DNA of 64,000 nucleotides from Butyrivibrio sp. (GTDB lineage Bacteria; Bacillota; Clostridia; Lachnospirales; Lachnospiraceae): NCBI GenBank assembly GCA_017615275.1, contig JAGAAO010000047.1, positions 161,397 to 225,396 of the forward strand, read 5' to 3'. Shown piece by piece: positions 34,329 to 42,937 of this stretch (position 1 is its first letter; each line of letters starts with the position of its first letter). The notes under the pieces were generated by a model. It saw only the letters and a program-made list of their open reading frames with translations, ran no database searches and was not told where the DNA came from. The position numbers and the translations under genes were made by a program.

Positions 34329-36311
34329 ATGCTGAAGATTTCAGCCCCTTTGGAGATAAAAGCTAAAACTACATATATCCGCGATCCCGAAGCTTTCTAT
34401 CACAGAATTATAGGTGGATATTTACTTATGGCGGCACATATTAATGAAGAAGATCTGCTGCACATTACTTCCACACCTCCCGAGATTTATATAGCAGAAG
34501 GTAGCGGAATGACCGGTATCTATTCAAACATTCTGCATAATGAGGTCAACATAAGAAAAGTTAATATCCTAAATAATGCCCTCAACAGGATTCTGTTATC
34601 TGCAGATATGGATCTGACCTATCAGGACAGGGTTTTCATAACGGATACGCTCTACAAGCTGGGAATAAAAGATGACAGAAAGTTTATGAAAGCGTTCTAC
34701 CGCATGGCTTGGGAAACCTGCAACACAGGAGCACTTATAAAAACGTATCTTGAAAAGGACAGCAATCTTATTGAAAAGGTAAAAGAGCTTGAGAATGTTA
34801 TAAAAGAGTATAAGCAAACAGAGCACAGCGATTATGAAAAGGAAAAAGAAAACTACCTGTACAGCAACATACTGAAGAGATTGAAGACAGGAAGCGTTTA
34901 CAGGATTATTTCGAACTTCAACAGATCTGTTCATAGCAATGAGATTGATGCAAGGGAATTCTCTATTTCGGATCAGACATTCGGTTCCTTAAATGTCTTT
35001 CTGAACATGTTTAGAGAACAGTCGGGGGAGCAGGCAGATGAGCTTGTGTTCATCGATAATAACACTTACGAAGATGAGACATTAAATGAACTTTCGGAAA
35101 ATGAAAGCATCAAAAAAGTTGTGAACTGCGCAGTAATGATGGATCTTGTGAAAACCATCTATCACATTGCCAACGATAGATTTCATGAAAACAGCGATAC
35201 ATATTACAGATTAGAGGACACATTCTATAAAGCATCAGAGCAGACAATCTTAAGGCTTGTAAACAGAGTTGAGAATAATTTTTTCAAGGTATTTGAGACA
35301 GAAAAGCTTATTGAGAAGACAAGTAACATCTCTGAAAGTGAGATTGAACTTCTGGTAAAAGAAATATCGCCGGAGGTTCCGAACGAAGAGATCAAAAGGA
35401 TTGCGGAGAATATAACTCTTTACAATCTCCTGAATGAAAAAAGAAGACTTCTCAGCAAAACAGTATTGCAACAAAGAACTGCAGAATCACAGGCTACAGT
35501 GGCAGAAACGGCGCAAATACAACATGAAACCGCAGCAAATGAAGATGCAGATACGCCAAAAGAAAGCACATCAGTAATAACTGATGAAGAGATCAAGAGA
35601 ATTACCGAAAGCATTAATCTACTGAATCTGCAAAATGGGAAAAGGCGTCTCCTGTATGAAAAAGAACTGCAGAAAATACAGGAAAAACAAAAGAGCGAAG
35701 ACGGACTGCGGGAAATTGAGCGAACAAGAAAGTATGCGGCTCTTGCACTTGAAAATCCGGAGAAGCTGGAAGAAATACTTAAGCTCAACAGAGAGAAGTT
35801 TATAGAAAAGCAAAACAATATTGTAAGAAATGCGGACATAAGCGAACTGATGCAGGATATCAGAACATTCGGCAGTCCGCCGATTGAGGCCCCGGAGCCT
35901 TATATAAAAAGAAATCCTGAAACAGATATTTACACTGAATTCCTTAGACAGAATGCTAACTATGAAGCTATTGGAAATGTAAGAGGTCATCAGATAACAC
36001 CGGTTGAGACAGTGCACAAGAGTAGTGTGTCCCTTAGCGGTGAAGAGATAACAGAACAGCTGGACATCATACAGAAGAATTTAGCAAAACAGATAAATAA
36101 GACTTCCGAGCATTCGGCATTAACCGAGAATCATATATCAAAAACTACGGAGATCATAAACAACGAAACGCAGGTCAACAGGCTTAGTCGCAGGGACATC
36201 GAGCAGCTTATCGAAAACGGTGTGCAAAGCAGAATAACAAGCCTAAGTAACCGGGTAATGAAAAAGATTGAGAAACAGATGAAAAACGAAAAAATGCGAA
36301 GAGGTTATTGA
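34329..36311 (+). CDS. large helical CIS protein with internal repeat
   Basis: A 660-residue, highly charged, helix-rich protein without signal or membrane segment. I do not recognise the family. An internal duplication stands out: EEIKRIAENITLYNLLNEKR at about 353 and EEIKRITESINLLNLQNGKR at about 420, 67 residues apart. The first 110 residues look globular. Its place between the second tube protein and the CIS_tube protein, plus its length and coiled-coil nature, make a ruler or baseplate scaffold possible. No Pvc14-type tape measure is obvious elsewhere in the locus. Confidence 0.72.
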   Translation: MLKISAPLEIKAKTTYIRDPEAFYHRIIGGYLLMAAHINEEDLLHITSTPPEIYIAEGSGMTGIYSNILHNEVNIRKVNILNNALNRILLSADMDLTYQDRVFITDTLYKLGIKDDRKFMKAFYRMAWETCNTGALIKTYLEKDSNLIEKVKELENVIKEYKQTEHSDYEKEKENYLYSNILKRLKTGSVYRIISNFNRSVHSNEIDAREFSISDQTFGSLNVFLNMFREQSGEQADELVFIDNNTYEDETLNELSENESIKKVVNCAVMMDLVKTIYHIANDRFHENSDTYYRLEDTFYKASEQTILRLVNRVENNFFKVFETEKLIEKTSNISESEIELLVKEISPEVPNEEIKRIAENITLYNLLNEKRRLLSKTVLQQRTAESQATVAETAQIQHETAANEDADTPKESTSVITDEEIKRITESINLLNLQNGKRRLLYEKELQKIQEKQKSEDGLREIERTRKYAALALENPEKLEEILKLNREKFIEKQNNIVRNADISELMQDIRTFGSPPIEAPEPYIKRNPETDIYTEFLRQNANYEAIGNVRGHQITPVETVHKSSVSLSGEEITEQLDIIQKNLAKQINKTSEHSALTENHISKTTEIINNETQVNRLSRRDIEQLIENGVQSRITSLSNRVMKKIEKQMKNEKMRRGY

Positions 36312-36325
36312 GAGGATCAAATGAT

Positions 36326-37447
36326 ATGAGCGCAGTAACTGTAGAAAAAGCCATTCTCTATATACATCTTAAAGATATTACTGCGCGGAAGCCTGATTCA
36401 GAAGATACAAATGATGAATTTATTAAAACTAAAGATATAAAAAAACAAAGCAAATCGAATAAAGTTTACAAATTCTCTGTGCAGTACAATCCGACAACAA
36501 TAAGCCTCAGTTCAAGTAACAGTCTGTCAAAGAAAAAAGGCTCTAAAAATGACAGCAGTACATTGTCATTTAGTCTGATCTTTGATGATAGCAAGGGCGT
36601 AAGAAAGAAAATGGATTCTATAATGTCGCTTCTTTCCTCGTCATATACACAGCAGGTGATCTTCTGCTGGTCCAAAATGATATTCAGAGGAACAGTTACA
36701 AGCGTTTCAAATACTTATAACATGTTTGATCCGCATGGAATACCTATAAGCGGCACAGTAAATCTGAGTATATCGCAGAAAACGAAAGATACAGATGCAG
36801 ACGATAAAGTTTATTGGGACAGTGCTTTCAAGAACTACTTTAAGTCGCACAGATCAAGAAAATTTAATGAAAACAATTCCGAAGGTGCCGTTGAAAAAGC
36901 GGTTTTGGAAATTGCAGATTTCACTGAAAGAAAATTGGAAAAAAATGATGCGGCACCGCCAAACGCAGGAAAAGGAGCCATCGGCTTACGAACTAAGGAG
37001 GGTGGATTCAATAATAAGATCTACCGGTTTGAGTGTCAGTTTAATCCTGAACAGCTCTCAATTTCGGGCTCCGGAAGTTCGGAAATGCCAACAATAGGCA
37101 GAAAAGCCCGCTCTATAAATACCAAGATCAATCTTAGCTTCACGCTTATTTTGGATAAGACAGATAACCAAGATAGCGATGATTGCTCCGTACAGCCTGA
37201 AGTAGAGGCTCTAACAGCTGTATTCAGGGATGAAAAAAAGCAAATGGCAACATTTACCTGGGGCGATAAGTCATATCAGGGAACTATAAACAGTGTAAAT
37301 GCGGAATATAAGATGTTTAATTCCAATTGTGAACCTGTAAGGGCATCCGTTGCGATAAGCATGTCAGTTTACAATGAGAGAATTTCAGGCACGCTGTCCG
37401 ATATTTGGGCAAATGAATATATGAAGGATATATACAACACTAAATAA
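36326..37447 (+). CDS. tandem CIS_tube-domain protein without LysM
   Basis: A 373-residue protein with two copies of the CIS tube N-terminal domain (Pvc7/Afp7 type). Copy 1 starts VEKAILYIHL with YKFSVQYNPTTISLS. Copy 2 starts VEKAVLEIAD with YRFECQFNPEQLSISG. Each ends with a strand that reads FRGTVTSVSNTYNMFDPHG or YQGTINSVNAEYKMFNSN. The usual partner LysM domain is missing. ATG 36326 is preferred over TTG 36308 because AGAGG lies ten bases upstream. It probably joins tube and spike in the baseplate hub. Confidence 0.85.
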   Translation: MSAVTVEKAILYIHLKDITARKPDSEDTNDEFIKTKDIKKQSKSNKVYKFSVQYNPTTISLSSSNSLSKKKGSKNDSSTLSFSLIFDDSKGVRKKMDSIMSLLSSSYTQQVIFCWSKMIFRGTVTSVSNTYNMFDPHGIPISGTVNLSISQKTKDTDADDKVYWDSAFKNYFKSHRSRKFNENNSEGAVEKAVLEIADFTERKLEKNDAAPPNAGKGAIGLRTKEGGFNNKIYRFECQFNPEQLSISGSGSSEMPTIGRKARSINTKINLSFTLILDKTDNQDSDDCSVQPEVEALTAVFRDEKKQMATFTWGDKSYQGTINSVNAEYKMFNSNCEPVRASVAISMSVYNERISGTLSDIWANEYMKDIYNTK

Positions 37448-37470
37448 AGTGATAGAAAAGGACATCACAT

Positions 37471-38616
37471 ATGGCAGGAATCGATCTCGAAGAATTGGAT
37501 AAAAGATATGAAGGTTATTACACTCCGATAGTTAAGGTGTTTATCGATGACAAAGATATTGAGGAAGACAAGAAAGCCGGTATAAAAATCAAAGATGTCT
37601 CAATCAATGTTACAAGTGAGCTCAAAGCCGGTATTGCCGAGTATTCAATTGTTTCTGTAACCGACAAGGCGGGGGCTTTTGATACAAAAGGTCTAAAAAA
37701 ATACATCTGCATGGGAACTTGTATCACCGTTTATATGGGACATGCATGCAAAATGACAGAAGTTTTCAGAGGTTTTATAACAGGTGTCAACTTCTTGTAC
37801 AGCACAGAAGATGAAGGTGAATATGCCATCAGAGTAACTGCACTTGATGTAAAGGGAATCATGATGGCAAACCGCTCAACAAAGAGATTGAAAGCGAATT
37901 ATTACTCTGATGCGGTAAAAGAGATCCTGGAACAACCTACATATAAGAGCATTAAGGACAATAATGGAATAACAGATATTACTATATATGATACTCCTGA
38001 TAAGCAGGGGCATTCACCTAATGAAAGAGATGTTGACAACAGGATAGAGACAGTTTCCGAAAGTGACTACGAGTTTGTTGTAAAAGCGGCAAAAAGATTT
38101 AATTTTGAATTTTTTGTAATAGGCGGAAATGTGGTATTCAGAAGAGCCAAATCCGGTGCTCAGGAAATGGGTGAGATCGTTCCGCACTCTTCGGTTCTAA
38201 GCTTTGATGCAGGCTATGACATCACAGATGTAGTAGGGAATGTCATAGTAAGAACTTTGGATATCGGAAAGGCAGATAAAGTTGAGGTCAAAAAGAAAAA
38301 TTCAAATAAATTTTCAATAGGATCCAAGGCAAGGCCAATAATAAACAGTCAGACCTATGTATATATTGATTCTTCCATTGAATCACGGAATGAAGCTGAA
38401 AGCAGGGCAGAATATATTTTGGAAGATACATCATACAGGCTTGGGAGTCTGAAAATGACTTTGAAGGGAATACCTGAGTTTATGCCGGGGAGGTTTCTTT
38501 CTTTAAAAGGTTTTGGAGAAGCTGTTTCAAATAAGTTCTACATCACGGATGTTACCCATGAATACGATGGCTTTGAATATACAACTACAATTTATGGTAA
38601 AGCATCAACACTGTAA
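37471..38616 (+). CDS. spike hub protein, gp27/gpD-like half of VgrG
   Basis: A 381-residue protein equivalent to the N-terminal gp27-like part of VgrG. Features are IKDVSINVTSELKAGIAEYS, FRGFITGVNF, and the phage late-control motif SESDYEFVVKAAKRFNFEFF at about residue 190. The ending FYITDVTHEYDGFEYTTTI is typical. The gp5-like half is a separate gene that follows. Confidence 0.9.
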   Translation: MAGIDLEELDKRYEGYYTPIVKVFIDDKDIEEDKKAGIKIKDVSINVTSELKAGIAEYSIVSVTDKAGAFDTKGLKKYICMGTCITVYMGHACKMTEVFRGFITGVNFLYSTEDEGEYAIRVTALDVKGIMMANRSTKRLKANYYSDAVKEILEQPTYKSIKDNNGITDITIYDTPDKQGHSPNERDVDNRIETVSESDYEFVVKAAKRFNFEFFVIGGNVVFRRAKSGAQEMGEIVPHSSVLSFDAGYDITDVVGNVIVRTLDIGKADKVEVKKKNSNKFSIGSKARPIINSQTYVYIDSSIESRNEAESRAEYILEDTSYRLGSLKMTLKGIPEFMPGRFLSLKGFGEAVSNKFYITDVTHEYDGFEYTTTIYGKASTL

Positions 38617-38639
38617 TAAAGTAAAACATCGGAGGGAAT

Positions 38640-39452
38640 ATGCAATTCTTTGAACTTGTTGATGATGTATCCGCGCATAGGTTCACTAAAAATGAGATGG
38701 GTGAAAATAGGATATACGGCGTCGTAGTGGGGCAGGTGGTACAAAACTATGATGAAGAAAAACAGGGCTTTGTACAGGTAAATATAAATACAAGAGATTA
38801 TGAGGATAACAAGATGATCTGGGCGCGAATTGCAATTCCTTACGGCGGCAATAAATGGGGTGAGTATTTCATCCCGGAGATTGGAGATCAGGTTCTTCTT
38901 GTCTTCGAACAAGGAAATATCGCAAGAGGTTTTGTTATAGGAGCCGTTCCAAAGAATAACTCTTCGTTTATAAAAGGAGCCTTTGATGAAAAAAACAAGA
39001 TTAAAAGGATCACAACAAGAAACGGCAATACCATAGATATTATCGATAATCCCGAGGGAGAAGGCGATAATGACAAGATAACAGTCACCACTTCCCAAAA
39101 GGCTCATAAGCTTGAACTTGATAATGAAAAAAAGATGATCCTTATCTCGGATAAGGAAGGCAAAAATAAGATCGAGATGAAGACCGAAAGCGGTCAGATG
39201 GAGATTGACGCAGAAAAGAAACTGACTATAAAAGTCGGAGATAACATAAAACTCATAATGAACGGTTCTAATGGCTCTGTCACTCTTGAGTCCGATAAAT
39301 TCAAGATAGAAAGCAGCTCAACTACAGAGATAAAGTCAAATAATCGTATCAACATTGAGGGCGGAAATGTATCCGTTGCCGGAAATTCCATGATGAAGAT
39401 AAACAGCAGCGGCCCCGTATCAATTGATGGAATGCCTATAAAGCTTGGATGA
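38640..39452 (+). CDS. spike protein, gp5/gpV-like OB-fold and beta-helix
   Basis: A 270-residue central spike. Residues about 25-105 are the gp5 OB-fold (IYGVVVGQVVQNYD, WARIAIPYGGNKWGEYFIPE, GDQVLLVFEQG). After about 120 a repetitive beta-helix follows with short periodic strands (KMILISDKEGKNKIEMKTE, KLTIKVGDNIKLIMN, INIEGGNVSVAGN). The tip is probably sharpened by the DUF4280 protein. CGGAGGG precedes ATG 38640. Confidence 0.93.
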   Translation: MQFFELVDDVSAHRFTKNEMGENRIYGVVVGQVVQNYDEEKQGFVQVNINTRDYEDNKMIWARIAIPYGGNKWGEYFIPEIGDQVLLVFEQGNIARGFVIGAVPKNNSSFIKGAFDEKNKIKRITTRNGNTIDIIDNPEGEGDNDKITVTTSQKAHKLELDNEKKMILISDKEGKNKIEMKTESGQMEIDAEKKLTIKVGDNIKLIMNGSNGSVTLESDKFKIESSSTTEIKSNNRINIEGGNVSVAGNSMMKINSSGPVSIDGMPIKLG

Positions 39453-39470
39453 TGAAAGGAAAATCAAAAG

Positions 39471-39914
39471 ATGGAACAGTCTTTTTTAGGAACCGGAGTT
39501 ACTTTCCCTCTTCAGACAGATCCGGCAACAGGGAAATTTCGAATGAGCGACGGACCAAAAAGTGTCAGGGAATCCATATATTTAATCCTTATGACTCAAA
39601 TGGGTGAAAGAATCACAAGACCAAATTTTGGAACCAATACAGCAGGTTACGTGTTTATGGATATCAGTCAGACGAATTTGACCATCATGAAAAGGGAACT
39701 AACCGAAAGTATACTGCGTCAGGAGCCCAGAGTTACAAATGTTGAGATATATACAGAAATGGAAGCTCAACAGGGATACATCATGATAAATATCGATTAT
39801 ATACTGGCTCAAAGCAACAGAAGAGACAATCTGGTATTCCCGTTTTATTTAAATGCAGAGCCGAAGCCGGATGACGAGGAAGAATATTACGAACCGGAAA
39901 TGATCGAAACATGA
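39471..39914 (+). CDS. gp25-like baseplate wedge protein
   Basis: A 147-residue GPW/gp25 family protein with lysozyme-like fold. It has FLGTGVTFPLQTD, SVRESIYLILMTQMGERITR and PNFGTNTAGYVF. It links the sheath to the baseplate. The last 15 residues are acidic. Confidence 0.95.
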   Translation: MEQSFLGTGVTFPLQTDPATGKFRMSDGPKSVRESIYLILMTQMGERITRPNFGTNTAGYVFMDISQTNLTIMKRELTESILRQEPRVTNVEIYTEMEAQQGYIMINIDYILAQSNRRDNLVFPFYLNAEPKPDDEEEYYEPEMIET

Positions 39915-39924
39915 TTGGAGAAAG

Positions 39925-42915
39925 ATGAGCAACATATTTGAACCCTTATCGGCAAAAGATATAGAAAACAAAATAGAAAAGCTCAGAAAAAGCTATGCTC
40001 CGGAGTGGAAGTTTGATCCCGATGATCCGGATGCAGGCAGTGTTATAGCACAGATATTTGCAAGACAGCTTGAAGAGAACAACAAACTGATGGGCAAGAT
40101 GCCCGAGAGATACCATCTTGAGTTTGTAAATTTGCTTGATGCAACACTTCGTCCCGCCAGACCTGCCGGAAGCATGGTGATCTTTAATATGGACACGACG
40201 ACCATGCCGGGAACTCAGATTCCGAAAGGTACAAGATTGTTTGCTACTTCCGATAAGACTGAATCAGGCTTTCTGATATATGAAACAGACAGAAATCTGT
40301 ATGTAACGGAAGCAAGAATAAATAATGTATTCATGACTGATTGTGAGAGGGGAACATTAAGTCCTATATTCGGTGAGTTTAGCACTCCGAATATTATATA
40401 CGGAGTGCCCGATAACGAATGGATACAGGAAAAAAATGAAATCCCGCCTTTTACACTTTTTGGAGAGACAGATAATATCGGGAAAAGCATTCTGACGATA
40501 TATGAACATGTGCTTTTTGACGGCATTGGAGAGCCGATTTATATAAGGCTTGAAGGTGCTGATGAGACTGTCCGCAGGATACAAAACGATGAGCTTGTTT
40601 TTAAGTATCTTGATTCAAACGGATTTAAACAATTTGATACGGTGAAACTTCTTGATGACAATAAGACCTTTTCACTTATAAAGGACGGGCAATGTAGCAA
40701 GGTAAATATAAATGAAAAAGAATATTCTGTCGTGATACTGGAATCTACGGGTGTGATGACAGACAGGCTTGATATAAAGGATATCACTTTGTCTGCCGGT
40801 GCGGATTCAAGACCACCTGAGTATGCAGGGTACGGAACTCTGGAATTGGATGCTGAAAACTTTGCTCCGTTTACAGATTCCCTTGCCGTATATAACGAAT
40901 GCTACATTGGGCACAGCACATGCTTCTCAAAGGCAGGAGCACTTATTACGTTGACTTTTAACTTAAGTTTTCATGAGAATTGCATCAGGCTTACGCCGAA
41001 GGAAGAAGAAACCGAACAGGTTGTAATAAAGCGAAAACCTAGGAAAACTTCCTATGACATTCCTGTAACTGTAACCGTCGATGAAATTGTCCTTGAATAC
41101 TACAACGGAATCGGATGGAAAAAAATAAAGTGTGAAACAGAGTACAGCGGAATGTTTCGAAGCTGCGAGAGCGGCAAAGCAACACTTAGCTTCATCTGTC
41201 CCGGTGACTGGGTGGAAACTGAAAGTGGTCCATATATCGGAAGATGCCTTCGCATGAGAATCGTTAAAGCGGAAAACTGTTATATGCGCCCGGCGATTCA
41301 TATGTATCCAACGATAAAAAGGCTTAAGATAGCCTATTCATATGAAGGGAAATTCATACATCCCAAAAAGCTTGAATGTATCGCAGGCACCAAGAAGCTT
41401 GATATAACCGATCTTCCGGGAACAGATAAGCCTTTTACCATCTTATCGGGCACAAATTACCACGAAGATGCTCTGTATATAGGGCTTTCCAAGAAGCCGG
41501 AAGAAGGACCCGTAAGTCTCTATTTTCAGCTTGCAGAAACCGGGAGTCGTAACGGCGCAAATTTTAAGATGGAATATTCCACGATAAAAGGGTTTAAAGA
41601 GATAAAAATTACAGATCTGACAGAAGGATTTACAAGGTCTGGAACTATCATATTCATGCCTCCTGCAGATATGGCAGAAGCTGATATGGAAGGCAGGAAA
41701 CTATACTGGCTGAGACTCGTAAGGAACAAGAATCAGGCTGAAGATTATAAGGATGAGTTCTTGCCCAAAATATCAAAGCTTAGTCTTAATGCGGTAACCA
41801 TCACAAATGTACGGACACTGCCTGAGACGGACTACTACATTGATGAAGTAGTCCCGAATAACAGCATACCACTTGGAACAGACAATATTCTGGATGCAGA
41901 TGTCTGGGTAAATGAGAAGGGGATAACAGGAAAAGAAGAATTTGAAGATTTAATGGTCAGGCATCCCGAAAGAGTGCGCGCAGAATATGACTTCTTGGGA
42001 AGAATATCCGCGGCATATGTGCTGTGGGATGAAGCAGAAAACTTTGAAAGCGCGCCGCATAAGAGGTGTTATCAAATAGACCGCTTGACGGGGAATATAC
42101 ATTTCTCTGACGGAAATAAGTGCGATATGCCCAGGATCACCGACGACATTGCATTTAAGGCTTGCATACGTTCAACGGATGGCGAGAACGGGAATCTCAG
42201 TGAAGGGCAGATCAGCGGATTTATAGAGAATGCTTCATATATAGAAAGTGTCTATAATCCCATACGAGCTCACGGAGGATGCAACCCCGAAACTCTTGAT
42301 TATGCGATGGAAAGATGTGCAGGCATCATGCATTCACGTGAAAAACTTGTTTCCGAGAATGATTTTGAGAGATTTGTACTGGAGTTTTCAGATAGCATAG
42401 ACAAGTGCAAAGTGGTTGTCGGAAATAAAAAAGAAGGAATTTCAATTGTTCTGTTGATGAAAGACTATGCGGACGGTGCTTTCTCTTTCCACAGGATATC
42501 AACTGCTCTTAGAAATGAAATATATAAAAGATGTGCGATCACTGTGGCACAGGGAATGATACATATTGTGGAGCCTGTATTTGTCAGCATTTCGGTAGGA
42601 GTGTTTGTCATGGCCATGGATCCGGATGAAGCATTCGAGGTACACAATACGGTTGAAACAATAATCACAGAATACCTGAATCCTGTGAGCACGAAAGATT
42701 CGCAGGGCTGGAGAATGGGGACTCTTCCAAAAGAGAGTCAGATACTTATGAAGCTCAATTCGCTTAGAAATAAAGCCGTTATCCAAAGGATAATCATGAT
42801 CGGCAAGTATGTGGATGCATACGGTGAGCATGAGCTTGATATTAAAGACATAGAAGTAACTCCGTTTATGGTTGTAAAAAGCGGAAAACATAAGGTTGTA
42901 ATAACCAATAAGTGA
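39925..42915 (+). CDS. baseplate J-like protein (Pvc11 type)
   Basis: A 996-residue baseplate wedge protein. It opens with KIEKLRKSYAPEWKFDPDDP and AGSVIAQIFARQLEENNKLM, the usual start of large CIS baseplate proteins, and the C-terminal half has the baseplate_J-like pattern ending EYLNPVSTKDSQGWRMGTLP. Length and gene order after gp25 match Pvc11. ATG 39925 lies eight bases after GGAGAAAG. Confidence 0.92.
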   Translation: MSNIFEPLSAKDIENKIEKLRKSYAPEWKFDPDDPDAGSVIAQIFARQLEENNKLMGKMPERYHLEFVNLLDATLRPARPAGSMVIFNMDTTTMPGTQIPKGTRLFATSDKTESGFLIYETDRNLYVTEARINNVFMTDCERGTLSPIFGEFSTPNIIYGVPDNEWIQEKNEIPPFTLFGETDNIGKSILTIYEHVLFDGIGEPIYIRLEGADETVRRIQNDELVFKYLDSNGFKQFDTVKLLDDNKTFSLIKDGQCSKVNINEKEYSVVILESTGVMTDRLDIKDITLSAGADSRPPEYAGYGTLELDAENFAPFTDSLAVYNECYIGHSTCFSKAGALITLTFNLSFHENCIRLTPKEEETEQVVIKRKPRKTSYDIPVTVTVDEIVLEYYNGIGWKKIKCETEYSGMFRSCESGKATLSFICPGDWVETESGPYIGRCLRMRIVKAENCYMRPAIHMYPTIKRLKIAYSYEGKFIHPKKLECIAGTKKLDITDLPGTDKPFTILSGTNYHEDALYIGLSKKPEEGPVSLYFQLAETGSRNGANFKMEYSTIKGFKEIKITDLTEGFTRSGTIIFMPPADMAEADMEGRKLYWLRLVRNKNQAEDYKDEFLPKISKLSLNAVTITNVRTLPETDYYIDEVVPNNSIPLGTDNILDADVWVNEKGITGKEEFEDLMVRHPERVRAEYDFLGRISAAYVLWDEAENFESAPHKRCYQIDRLTGNIHFSDGNKCDMPRITDDIAFKACIRSTDGENGNLSEGQISGFIENASYIESVYNPIRAHGGCNPETLDYAMERCAGIMHSREKLVSENDFERFVLEFSDSIDKCKVVVGNKKEGISIVLLMKDYADGAFSFHRISTALRNEIYKRCAITVAQGMIHIVEPVFVSISVGVFVMAMDPDEAFEVHNTVETIITEYLNPVSTKDSQGWRMGTLPKESQILMKLNSLRNKAVIQRIIMIGKYVDAYGEHELDIKDIEVTPFMVVKSGKHKVVITNK

Positions 42916-42937
42916 TGTTTGGAGACTGACAAAGCCT

